From the NCBI RefSeq assembly GCF_002954265.1, contig NZ_PPSL01000003.1, positions 930,001-994,000 of the forward strand: a stretch of DNA of 64,000 nucleotides, read 5' to 3'. This stretch comes from Flavipsychrobacter stenotrophus (GTDB lineage Bacteria; Bacteroidota; Bacteroidia; Chitinophagales; Chitinophagaceae). A model generated the notes under the pieces. The model searched no databases. It was given only the letters and a program-made list of their open reading frames with translations, and was not told the DNA's origin. Of this stretch, positions 18,644 through 26,938 are shown piece after piece (within the stretch, counting starts at the first letter, position 1; every line of letters begins with the position of its first letter). Position numbers and translations under genes: made by a program.

Positions 18644-21600
18644 CTATCTCACCAACGTTACATTGCCTTGTTTCTTTATCTTCTGGCCATCTTTAAACTT
18701 AGCCTCGATCAGGTAGATGAATACGCCTTGTGGCTGTGGCTCATTATTAAACTTACCATCCCATCCAAGTCCTTCTGTATTCTTGGTTTCATAGATCTGT
18801 TGGCCCCATCTGTTAAAGATGTCCATCTTGAATTCTATGAGGCCACGTGACAGCAAATTGCGTGGGAAGAAGTAATCATTGATACCATCACCATTCGGAG
18901 TGAAGATATTAGGGAAGCTGATGTAACAATCATTAGCTATCCACACAGTATCAGTACCGATACATCCGTTTACTGTAACAGTAGCAGAGTAGTAGCCAGG
19001 TTCTGACGCAATGATGTGAGATGCAGTAGATCCGGTATTCCACAACCACGATGCTAGCGGATTACCCGCATTGGCCAGGTCGTAAATTTCTATCTCGGTA
19101 CTGCCGGGACACATTGCTGAGTCTGGTCCGAGGTAGATGTTAGGGTTGTCGTAGATCTTTACATTGCGTGTTACTATAGCAGTATTACATGCTCTGTAGT
19201 ATACTGTCAGTGTTATTGGCAACGTACCAACAGCATCAAAGGAGTGCGAAATAGGATTCGCGTCAGCATAACTTCCGCCATCGCCAAACGACCACAGATT
19301 ACCTGTCATACCTATTGTAGTATAAGTGCCTGCAAAAGTTACCTGCCCGCCTCTGCATATAACCGTGTCACTTGCGTGCATGGTTATTGCACTGGTTGAG
19401 TCTACCTGTATTATTTTAGTAACCGCATCGGTACATGGTATGCCGTCAGTTACAGTAAGTGTAACCGGGTAAGACCCGGTATTCACAAATGTGTGCAGAG
19501 GGTCTTTGCTGGTAGCGGTAGCGCCGTCTCCGAATGTCCATGCATAGCTCAACACGGCACCTGTAGAGGTGTCTCTGAATGCAACAGATGTATTCTGGCA
19601 GATCACTGTATCCGGTGTCGATGTAAATATTGCTTTAATAGGTGCAGGGAAACTTACAGTTTGCAGCACATTACTATCCACACATTGTGTATTGGTAATG
19701 ATCAGCTTTATAGTATATGTTGTTGCTGCTGTTGGGTGATAAATATGAGTTGGGTTTCTTGATGTATCTGTACCGCCATCACCAAAGTACCAGCGATAGA
19801 ACAATGGTACAGGAGTAAGTGGAGTAGATATATTTGTAAATTTCACGGTATCTCCATTGCAACCCGGGTGAACTGTAAACGTAAAGCCTGCACTCAACTG
19901 AGTGTCAACCAGATTTACAGGACCAAGCATATTTGAAGTGCAATGGAACGGACTTGAAGCGCATGCACCTACAGTGTTGGCAACAAAATTGTTATAATTG
20001 CCCGACCCGAGGTTAGTAATCGTAATTGCGCTATCAGGTGCAACAAATGCTGATACCGGAGTTTGAGGAACGCCATTTAAAGTATACTTAATGGTATCTT
20101 GCTGGCCGGGGTGCATACCTATTATCTTTATCCATCCGTCATTAAATCCACAAGCCGTTGGTTGGTGAAATTCAAGGCGATCTATGGTGAATCCCGGATT
20201 GCTTAAAGTATAAGGTCCAATTGCCGGTGACGTGCACGTGCCAAACTTCACATACATATTATTGTAAGTGCCCGCGCAAAGCCCGCTCATTACATACGTT
20301 CCTCCCGATGAGGAGAAGATAGGTACACCGGTATTCGGCACGCCGTTCAGTGTAAAGTAGAGCGTATCTTGCTCCAGTGGATTTAAGCCTGATATGGTTA
20401 ACGTACCATCATTATTTCCGCAGAACGAAGGGTTGGTCTTTGTGGCTGATATGGTTACAAATGTTGGTGGTGGTATAACAATAGAGTTCCTCGAATTACA
20501 GAAGGAAGAAGTAGCACTATATATCACCAATGTATCGTTGCCGGTATCCAACGTGTCAAGATACGTGCCTGTCACGCCTATATTACTATCTATTGGAGCA
20601 CCTGTCGCATCCAGTACCATTACACTCCATGGGCTGCCCAAGCCACCCGGTGATATGGATACGATGGCATTACCTGCACAACTTTTAGGTTGTATTACTG
20701 TATACGCCAGCGTAGGTATGGGGTATATGCTTATTGTCAATGCCAGCGTTTGTGTTCCCTGCAGCGGGCATGCATCATCGGTATACGTTACATAGAATGT
20801 GTAGATGCCGGGAGTAGTACCTGTAGATGTCCATGAAATAGTTGTTACAGGGCTTGGTGTGCCATTACCTGCAACTGAAAATCCGCATCCCGGCGGTAAT
20901 CCGGTATTGCTAACTGTTATATTGGTTGTGGGTGTTGCTGCTACGGCATTCAGGTTAAAGCTGAATGGCCCTGTTTCTGCACAAATATGAAAGTGAGTGG
21001 CGTCATCTACTGTGCCATTTGTTGCCGTTGTTATTCCCCCGGTAGGTGTAGGTATGGGGCACGAAATAACAGTAAAAGACATTTCACGTTGCATGCTGCC
21101 TATAAGTACATTGCCCCGGTACTCATTAATTGTATATACGACAACAGATCGCTGTAGTATATCCGGTACAAATGATATTTGTCCTGTTGCCGCATCAAAA
21201 CCTACGGCCCCCGATACTGTATGTAGCGGATTAGTTCCCGAGTAAGGGTAGGTGGTAAGATACGTTACCGGCCCAAACCCTAACGAACATCCCCCCGCAG
21301 ATCCATTCTGAGCAGCAACCAATGAGAATGAAAGGCTGTCACCGTCTGCATCAACTGCGCCGGGGTTATAGGTGTCGTTACCATTCTGGCAGAAGAAGGG
21401 TACCGGTAAGATAGTAAGAATAGGATTAGAGTTAGTTGCCACAGCAAGGTTGTTAAGTGTGGCTTCCAATTGTATATAGGACACTGGTGTGCTCGATATG
21501 TTTGTAAGTGAGGTTGCTCTACCTGCTATGTAAGCACCACCCAGGTAACCATTAAAGATAAACTTCCAGTTAGCAGAGTTATATGGCACTGTATAGGTAG

Positions 21601-21985
21601 TGGTGTAAACGAATTTTTTGATGCCCGGCGTTGGTGATGCGAGGTTGGTACACTTGGTGTTGGCTGCTTCATCAGGGCAAACAGGGGTGATCTCCACTCC
21701 GGCTGTGGGTGCCTGTATGGTTAGTGCCAGTGTAGCCACACTTGTAGTTCCGTCAAATACACATACACGTGGTATCGACGTAGAGAGGCCGGCAAAGGCG
21801 GTGGTAGTTGCTGCTGATTCGCAATCTCCGTATAAAATAACAGTGATCTTATATTGATTACCGGTTACCCATGTATAATAAAGATCTGCGCCTACCAGGT
21901 GGTTTGCTTTTGCGGCTACACTCAGCAGCAGAAACCCGCAGCAAAACAATAGATTACGAAGAAATTGAGGTAAAATTCTTTTCAT
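18644..21985 (-). CDS. Large secreted PKD-domain protein with type B T9SS (gliding-motility-associated) C-terminal domain
   Basis: 1113 residues. The signal peptide includes LLFCCGFLLLSVAAKA and is followed at once by NHLVGADLYYTWVTGNQYK, a start common to large T9SS surface proteins. The N-terminal 430 residues are Ig/cadherin-like beta sandwiches. At about 690-960 there are three PKD-type domains marked by YFGDGGTDTS, FGDGATATS and FGDGGSYAD. Residues about 1020-1113 are the gliding-motility-associated C-terminal domain: FPNIFTPNGDGINDYF, MDIFNRWGQQIYETKN, WDGKFNNEPQPQGVFIYLIE. This marks export and cell-surface attachment by the type IX secretion system. An adhesin or surface-matrix role is likely; a gliding function does not follow from the domain alone. 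Confidence 0.9.
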   Translation of the reverse strand: MKRILPQFLRNLLFCCGFLLLSVAAKANHLVGADLYYTWVTGNQYKITVILYGDCESAATTTAFAGLSTSIPRVCVFDGTTSVATLALTIQAPTAGVEITPVCPDEAANTKCTNLASPTPGIKKFVYTTTYTVPYNSANWKFIFNGYLGGAYIAGRATSLTNISSTPVSYIQLEATLNNLAVATNSNPILTILPVPFFCQNGNDTYNPGAVDADGDSLSFSLVAAQNGSAGGCSLGFGPVTYLTTYPYSGTNPLHTVSGAVGFDAATGQISFVPDILQRSVVVYTINEYRGNVLIGSMQREMSFTVISCPIPTPTGGITTATNGTVDDATHFHICAETGPFSFNLNAVAATPTTNITVSNTGLPPGCGFSVAGNGTPSPVTTISWTSTGTTPGIYTFYVTYTDDACPLQGTQTLALTISIYPIPTLAYTVIQPKSCAGNAIVSISPGGLGSPWSVMVLDATGAPIDSNIGVTGTYLDTLDTGNDTLVIYSATSSFCNSRNSIVIPPPTFVTISATKTNPSFCGNNDGTLTISGLNPLEQDTLYFTLNGVPNTGVPIFSSSGGTYVMSGLCAGTYNNMYVKFGTCTSPAIGPYTLSNPGFTIDRLEFHQPTACGFNDGWIKIIGMHPGQQDTIKYTLNGVPQTPVSAFVAPDSAITITNLGSGNYNNFVANTVGACASSPFHCTSNMLGPVNLVDTQLSAGFTFTVHPGCNGDTVKFTNISTPLTPVPLFYRWYFGDGGTDTSRNPTHIYHPTAATTYTIKLIITNTQCVDSNVLQTVSFPAPIKAIFTSTPDTVICQNTSVAFRDTSTGAVLSYAWTFGDGATATSKDPLHTFVNTGSYPVTLTVTDGIPCTDAVTKIIQVDSTSAITMHASDTVICRGGQVTFAGTYTTIGMTGNLWSFGDGGSYADANPISHSFDAVGTLPITLTVYYRACNTAIVTRNVKIYDNPNIYLGPDSAMCPGSTEIEIYDLANAGNPLASWLWNTGSTASHIIASEPGYYSATVTVNGCIGTDTVWIANDCYISFPNIFTPNGDGINDYFFPRNLLSRGLIEFKMDIFNRWGQQIYETKNTEGLGWDGKFNNEPQPQGVFIYLIEAKFKDGQKIKKQGNVTLVR

Positions 21986-22210
21986 ACTGCTTTATATATG
22001 ACAGATAATAATTTTATTACGGATATCTCCTTATAGATACAGCCAATAATCATCAAATGGTTGGTTTTGAACCTAAGATAGTTTTTTCGTAATTACATCA
22101 AGAGAGCCATAAAGATAGTTTTTTTTAGTTATAACACCTAGCACATATTCGTTGTTTGTTCTTCATGTGTATTTTGTGTCGCTTCTCAGTTTCTATTTTA
22201 AATATTATTA

Positions 22211-22240
22211 TTGTTTAAATAGTTTGTAAGGCTATATTTG
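22211..22240 (+). promoter_or_regulatory. Promoter of the TPR sensor kinase gene
   Basis: TTG (22211-22213), 19 bases, TATATTTG (22233-22240), a full match to the -33/-7 pattern. The start codon is 19 bases beyond. Confidence 0.7.
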
Positions 22241-22259
22241 TATAACATTATCCTTCTCT

Positions 22260-24320
22260 GTGCCGAAAACACTGTTCGTTACAATTTTCGTTATGCTGAC
22301 TCTTGCGTCATGTCATCTTAAAGATGATCATGCCGCTACAGCAAATATTTCTATGGACTCCGCTGTTATTCGTGCCGATAGGATGCATGACTCCGGCAAT
22401 AAAGTGGCCGCTGCCGAGTATATCTCCAACGTTCATGCACATGCAGGGAAATTATCCGTTGCCGATGAAATGAAGTATGTTACCTACTGTAATATATTGT
22501 ACATGGATCTTGGTTACTATGAAAAAAGTATAGATCTGGCTGATTCCATGTTAGGAATTCTAGAAAGAAACGGCCTCAATAAGAATCCTAAAATGTATAT
22601 GGAGATATACAATCTCAAAGCCGATGCACTGATGGCTAAGGGATTGTACAGCGAGGCATACGATTATTACTACAAGGCTAAGGTACTTGCCCAGACCAAT
22701 GCAGATTCTTGTTCGTTTACTATTTATAATCATAGTCTCGGTATAGTTTTATACCGCCAGCAAAAATATCTCGAAGCGGCTCAGTATTTCAAGCAGTCCT
22801 TCAACCAGGCGCTTTACTGTAACCCCGATTTTTCAAATTTCTATCTGAAACAGGAACTGCTTGATGACATCGGGTTGTGTTACGGAAAGTTAAATATGAC
22901 AGACAGTGCCGTGTTGTATTATAGCAAGGCGCTTAAATTTATTAGAGAGAATATCGACAAATTTCCCGGCAAGCCCGCAAAGGCATTCGAGAGTGCAGAA
23001 GCCGTTGTATGGGGCAATATGGCCGATGTGTACATTGCTGCCGGCAGGTACGACTCTGCTAAAACTTTACTTAGTAATAGCATCAAGGTAAACCTGCAGA
23101 AAGATTATACAAATTCAGATGCTGAACTAAGCCAGATCAAGCTTGCCAATATATACCTGGAAACAAAGCAACTGCCGGAGCTGAAAATTTTGCTCGAGGA
23201 TATAAGAGCGGAACTGGACACAATTCCAAGCAGGGTTGTAGAAATAAAATGGAATTGGGTGGCAAGTAAGTACTACGAGCAGCGGGGAGATTCTGTTAAA
23301 GCTTACAAACATCTGGTCGATTATATCAACAAAAATGACAGCTTTATTGAGCGTAATAAGGCTTTGATGAGCTCAGATATAGAAGGACGGTTAAAAAATC
23401 AGGAAAGGCAATACCAGATATTTTCTTTGCAGAAAAATAAGAAGCAAGACGAAATGTGGCTGGTTATTGCATTGGTTATCATTGTAATGGCTGTTATCAT
23501 CATTTTCCTTGTTCTTCGGTATTCCTCCCGGGTTAGTAAGGATATGAGGTCACTTACCGCATTAAATGAGAAAGTAAATGAAAAGCAGCAACAGCTGGAG
23601 ATAGCTTTAAAGGAAGTGGAATTCAGAGATAAAGACAAATCCCGCATTCTCAGGTCTGTAGCGCACGATGTAATGAGTCCTATTTCCGCTATTTCCGCCC
23701 TTACCGATATTCTAATAGGCGATTCTGCCGATAGGCCTGAAGAAGAGCTGGAAATGCTTCGGCTCATTAATGAAGCTTGTAATAATTCTTTGAATCTAAG
23801 CAAAGACATTCTAGAAGCTGCCGAGACCATAGCGCCGGGTAATATGCACAAGGAGATGACCGATGTTAACAAGCTAGTCATTAGTTGTGTGGAATTGCTC
23901 AATGCAAGGGCTCACGTTAAGCAACAAAATATTACAGTAGTATCTTACGATGAGAACATTCAGGCTTTTATACATAAAGATAAAATATGGCGTGTTTTTA
24001 ATAATCTCATCGTAAATGCCATTAAGTTCAGTTATGAAAACACTACAATTGCTGTAAAGATCAGCAAAGTAGCAGATAATGTGGTGGTATCTATTAATGA
24101 CACCGGTATGGGAATACCTGAAAAAAATAAACACCACATTTTTGATATGTTCACCGAAAGTAAAATGTATGGCACCTGCGGAGAAAAACCTCACGGCATA
24201 GGGCTTGCTATCTCCTTGCAGGTGGTTCGTGCCCACGACGGCGAAATATGGTTTGAAAGCGTGGAAGGCAGGGGTACAACATTCTACGTTTCCCTCCCTC
24301 TGAAAGTAACAAATTCTTAA
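22260..24320 (+). CDS. TPR-containing membrane sensor histidine kinase
   Basis: 686 residues, GTG start. The N-terminus carries a lipobox (MLTLASC), so the sensor may be lipid-anchored. A periplasmic TPR array follows at about 35-370 (KADALMAKGLYSEAYDYYYK, LGIVLYRQQKYLEAAQYFKQ). One membrane helix spans 400-422 (WLVIALVIIVMAVIIIFLVL), then a coiled coil. The phospho-acceptor His469 is in RSVAHDVMSPISAISAL, the N box in NNLIVNAIKFS (about 579-589), the G1 box in DTGMGIP (614-620) and the G2 box in GIGLAIS (646-652). It is a complete kinase without its own receiver. The two receiver genes directly downstream are the obvious partners. Confidence 0.92.
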   Translation: MPKTLFVTIFVMLTLASCHLKDDHAATANISMDSAVIRADRMHDSGNKVAAAEYISNVHAHAGKLSVADEMKYVTYCNILYMDLGYYEKSIDLADSMLGILERNGLNKNPKMYMEIYNLKADALMAKGLYSEAYDYYYKAKVLAQTNADSCSFTIYNHSLGIVLYRQQKYLEAAQYFKQSFNQALYCNPDFSNFYLKQELLDDIGLCYGKLNMTDSAVLYYSKALKFIRENIDKFPGKPAKAFESAEAVVWGNMADVYIAAGRYDSAKTLLSNSIKVNLQKDYTNSDAELSQIKLANIYLETKQLPELKILLEDIRAELDTIPSRVVEIKWNWVASKYYEQRGDSVKAYKHLVDYINKNDSFIERNKALMSSDIEGRLKNQERQYQIFSLQKNKKQDEMWLVIALVIIVMAVIIIFLVLRYSSRVSKDMRSLTALNEKVNEKQQQLEIALKEVEFRDKDKSRILRSVAHDVMSPISAISALTDILIGDSADRPEEELEMLRLINEACNNSLNLSKDILEAAETIAPGNMHKEMTDVNKLVISCVELLNARAHVKQQNITVVSYDENIQAFIHKDKIWRVFNNLIVNAIKFSYENTTIAVKISKVADNVVVSINDTGMGIPEKNKHHIFDMFTESKMYGTCGEKPHGIGLAISLQVVRAHDGEIWFESVEGRGTTFYVSLPLKVTNS

Positions 24321-24453
24321 TCAATGGTTATGGCTGTCCTATTGAGTTGTTAATCACGCCCGTATTGGCCCTCAGCTTTTTGTAAGGCGGGTTAATTGTT
24401 ATAGTTTTGCTTGTAGATATTAAACAGTATCTTTATATTCATCAGCCGCATGT

Positions 24454-24483
24454 TTGTTTTGTGAAACGAATGTATTAGCTTTG
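24454..24483 (+). promoter_or_regulatory. Promoter of the receiver/HEAT/glycosyltransferase operon
   Basis: TTG (24454-24456), 19 bases, TAGCTTTG (24476-24483): a full match, in the gap between the kinase and the first receiver gene. The operon can therefore be transcribed independently of the kinase. Confidence 0.65.
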
Positions 24484-24563
24484 AGATATAAATTTTACTT
24501 ATAATGGCGATGCCTTCCGGCATTTGTCAAAATATTTATTGCATAAAACAGTACAAAAATTCC

Positions 24564-24965
24564 ATGGCTACCATACTTATAATTGAAGATGACGACATAA
24601 TGCTCAAGGCCATCAGGAATATCCTTACAAAATCTGGCTATGAGGTGATCACGGCAAAAGATGGTAAGGAAGCTTTTGAAAAGTTGGATACTGAGGAGTA
24701 TGACGTTGTAGTTACAGACCTCATGATGCCATATGCCAATGGGCTTGAAGTAGTGAGCAGGTTAAGGAGTGATTCTACAAAAAGACATGTAAGCATTATT
24801 GTAGTATCATCAGTAGGAAACGAGGAAACGATCACTGAAGCATTCAGACTGGGAGCAGATGATTATCTCAAAAAGCCTATCATGGCGGGTGAGTTGCTCA
24901 TCAGGATCAAAAAATTATTAGACAGCAGGTCGAACAACCAAAAGTTGGTGACCAAAAAAAAATAG
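24564..24965 (+). CDS. Single-domain response regulator (CheY-like receiver), copy 1
   Basis: About 133 residues from the ATG at 24564 (MATILIIEDDD); an in-frame ATG at 24504 would add 20 residues not seen in the family. The receiver is complete: acidic pocket EDDD, phospho-acceptor Asp52 in VVTDLMMPYANG, the switch Ser in VVSSVGNEE and Lys in DDYLKKP. It has no output domain and ends in a basic tail (LVTKKK). It is about 80% identical to the receiver of the next gene. It probably receives phosphate from the kinase upstream and acts by protein contact. Confidence 0.9.
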   Translation: MATILIIEDDDIMLKAIRNILTKSGYEVITAKDGKEAFEKLDTEEYDVVVTDLMMPYANGLEVVSRLRSDSTKRHVSIIVVSSVGNEETITEAFRLGADDYLKKPIMAGELLIRIKKLLDSRSNNQKLVTKKK

Positions 24966-24974
24966 AAGCCACAC

Positions 24975-25649
24975 ATGCCCGAAGGACACAACTTCCTTTT
25001 CTTATTTTCAGTACAATTTGATAATGCTCCCGGTGGTATCAAAGCCGCTCTTATTCTTATCCCTCTCGCTATAATTGCTCTTATTATTGTTGCAGTCATA
25101 AAAAAGAAAAAAAAGAACATTGCCGCAGTGCCTGTAGTTGCAGCAGAGTCTCCGCTGCCTGTTGCGGCACCTGTGGTAAAGCAATCTACCCCACCCACCT
25201 CAGTTGTTGCTAAAGACAATGCCGCGCCATATGTTGCTAATATCCTCATAATTGAAGATGATAGCATAATGCTGTTGGCCATAAGAAGCATACTTGCTAA
25301 GTCGGGCTATAACCTTATTACGGCCAGAGATGGTAAAGAAGCCTTTGAAAAACTGGATACAGAAGAGTATGATGTGGTAGTAACTGACCTTATGATGCCT
25401 TATGCCAACGGGCTTGAAGTAGTAAGTAAGATAAGAAACGATATGTCTAAAAGGCATGTCAGCATCATTGTTTGTTCTTCGGTGGGTAATGAAGAAACAA
25501 TAACAGAAGCGTTCAGGCTGGGTGCAGATGATTACCTGAAGAAGCCTATTAAGGCCGAAGAGTTATTGACAAGAGTAAAGTCATTATTAGAAAGAAGAAC
25601 GAACAACCCTAAGTTAGTAACAAAAAAAACAGCGCGTGTAAATGTTTAG
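24975..25649 (+). CDS. Membrane-anchored receiver domain protein, copy 2
   Basis: 224 residues. A membrane helix at about 24-42 (AALILIPLAIIALIIVAVIK) is followed by a Lys-rich stop-transfer patch (KKKKKN), a flexible Ala/Pro/Val linker of about 40 residues and a receiver domain (88-207) with Asp138 in VVTDLMMPYANG, SSVGNEE and DDYLKKP. A receiver as the only cytoplasmic domain of a membrane protein is unusual. The domain duplicates that of the preceding gene. The stop overlaps the ATG of the HEAT gene by 8 bases (ATGTTTAG), so the two are translationally coupled. Confidence 0.9.
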   Translation: MPEGHNFLFLFSVQFDNAPGGIKAALILIPLAIIALIIVAVIKKKKKNIAAVPVVAAESPLPVAAPVVKQSTPPTSVVAKDNAAPYVANILIIEDDSIMLLAIRSILAKSGYNLITARDGKEAFEKLDTEEYDVVVTDLMMPYANGLEVVSKIRNDMSKRHVSIIVCSSVGNEETITEAFRLGADDYLKKPIKAEELLTRVKSLLERRTNNPKLVTKKTARVNV

Positions 25650-26790
25650 TAGCCTTGTTGCATTAATTACGTCGGCATATGAGCAGTTTATCTACCTGCC
25701 GCTTTTTATTGAGATCGCCATCATATTTATTTATGTGGCTATCATAGCTACAGTCACAGCCTATAGCGTTATCATGTACAAGCGCTGGCAGGCTTATGTT
25801 GAAGAAAAGAGACTTGCTTTTATCAGTCCAAAGATCGAGGCAATGATCACCGAGCAGGTGCTGCTCAATGAAAATCTAGAAAAGATACCGGTCGATGACA
25901 TAGAATTTGATCAGGCAGCCCTCAACGATCAGGCATTTAAACACAAATGGGTACGTCAGGCTATCATTGATATACTTATTCAGTACCGCAGAAATTTCAG
26001 GGGCGAGGTGGGGGAGTTGCTTAGAAAGCTTTACCTGGATATGGGCCTGATGAAAGAAGCCGATGAAAAGTTGAAGAACATTCACTGGGAAGTGCAGATA
26101 AAGGCTCTTACAGAGTTGACCCGGATGGATATCAGCATATCGGATGTAACCATTCTGCCACTGACCAATAGCCAGAAGCCCGAATTAAGGGCCGCCGCGC
26201 GTAATGCCTATGTTCAGCTGAGTAAGAACGAACCTTTTAAATTCTTCGATATTGCCACTGAGCCTATTCTTCCCTGGGATCAGCTGGAGTTATTCAAGAT
26301 CATTACTACCACCAAAGATATTCCTATCCCCAACTTCTCAAGGTGGGTAAGTTACTCAGAAAATAAAAGTATAGTTTCATTTTGCCTTAAGCTCATCGCG
26401 CACTACGATCAGCAACCGGCAATACCGGCAGTAATGGGTATCTTAAATAATAAGGATCACTACTTCCGTGCCGATGCTATTAACTGCCTGGGTAAGTTGT
26501 CTGCAGAGCATGCAGAGCCTAAGATGCTGGAAATATACAATACGCAGCCGCTTAACTGCCAGCTCGAAATATTAAAGGCGCTAGGTCGTATCGCTTCTGG
26601 TAAGCACCTCGAATTTTTGAAAACGGAATTTTTATACTCTTACAACTTCGATATCAGAATGCATGCTGCCCGATCTCTGATCAGGCACAACACACCTATA
26701 TCACGTGCAATGGTAGATGATATAATGAACACCGCTGAAGACGAAGCTAAGTTGATCATTAAGCACTGCCAGAATCCGTTGATTAAGTAG
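25642..26790 (+). CDS. Membrane-anchored HEAT-repeat protein
   Basis: 382 residues. There is one membrane helix at about 20-45 (FIEIAIIFIYVAIIATVTAY). A basic linker (YKRWQAYVEEKR) and a helical cytoplasmic region follow. From about 145 the helical pairs of HEAT repeats are visible (PELRAAARNAYVQLSKNEP, NKDHYFRADAINCLGKLSAE, CQLEILKALGRIASGKHLE, DIRMHAARSLIRHNTP). HEAT arrays are protein-protein scaffolds. It is coupled to the membrane-anchored receiver and sits 148 bases before the processive glycosyltransferase, so I infer that it links the phospho-signal to the synthase. Confidence 0.85.
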   Translation: MFSSLVALITSAYEQFIYLPLFIEIAIIFIYVAIIATVTAYSVIMYKRWQAYVEEKRLAFISPKIEAMITEQVLLNENLEKIPVDDIEFDQAALNDQAFKHKWVRQAIIDILIQYRRNFRGEVGELLRKLYLDMGLMKEADEKLKNIHWEVQIKALTELTRMDISISDVTILPLTNSQKPELRAAARNAYVQLSKNEPFKFFDIATEPILPWDQLELFKIITTTKDIPIPNFSRWVSYSENKSIVSFCLKLIAHYDQQPAIPAVMGILNNKDHYFRADAINCLGKLSAEHAEPKMLEIYNTQPLNCQLEILKALGRIASGKHLEFLKTEFLYSYNFDIRMHAARSLIRHNTPISRAMVDDIMNTAEDEAKLIIKHCQNPLIK

Positions 26791-26938
26791 TCTTGTATTT
26801 TGAGGTTGAAATAGGAAATAATAGCTCACTCGTAGTGTTACAGAAGAGCTGACAAAGTTTAAAAGTTATTAGTGAAGTTTCGCTTGGTCCACATGTTACA
26901 CAACTGGTGCGAAAACGAACAGAAACATAATTGATACT

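Noticed and set aside
24504-24563. Upstream ATG of the first receiver at 24504
   Set aside because: The extra 20 residues are not part of the receiver family; the ATG at 24564 gives the usual start.
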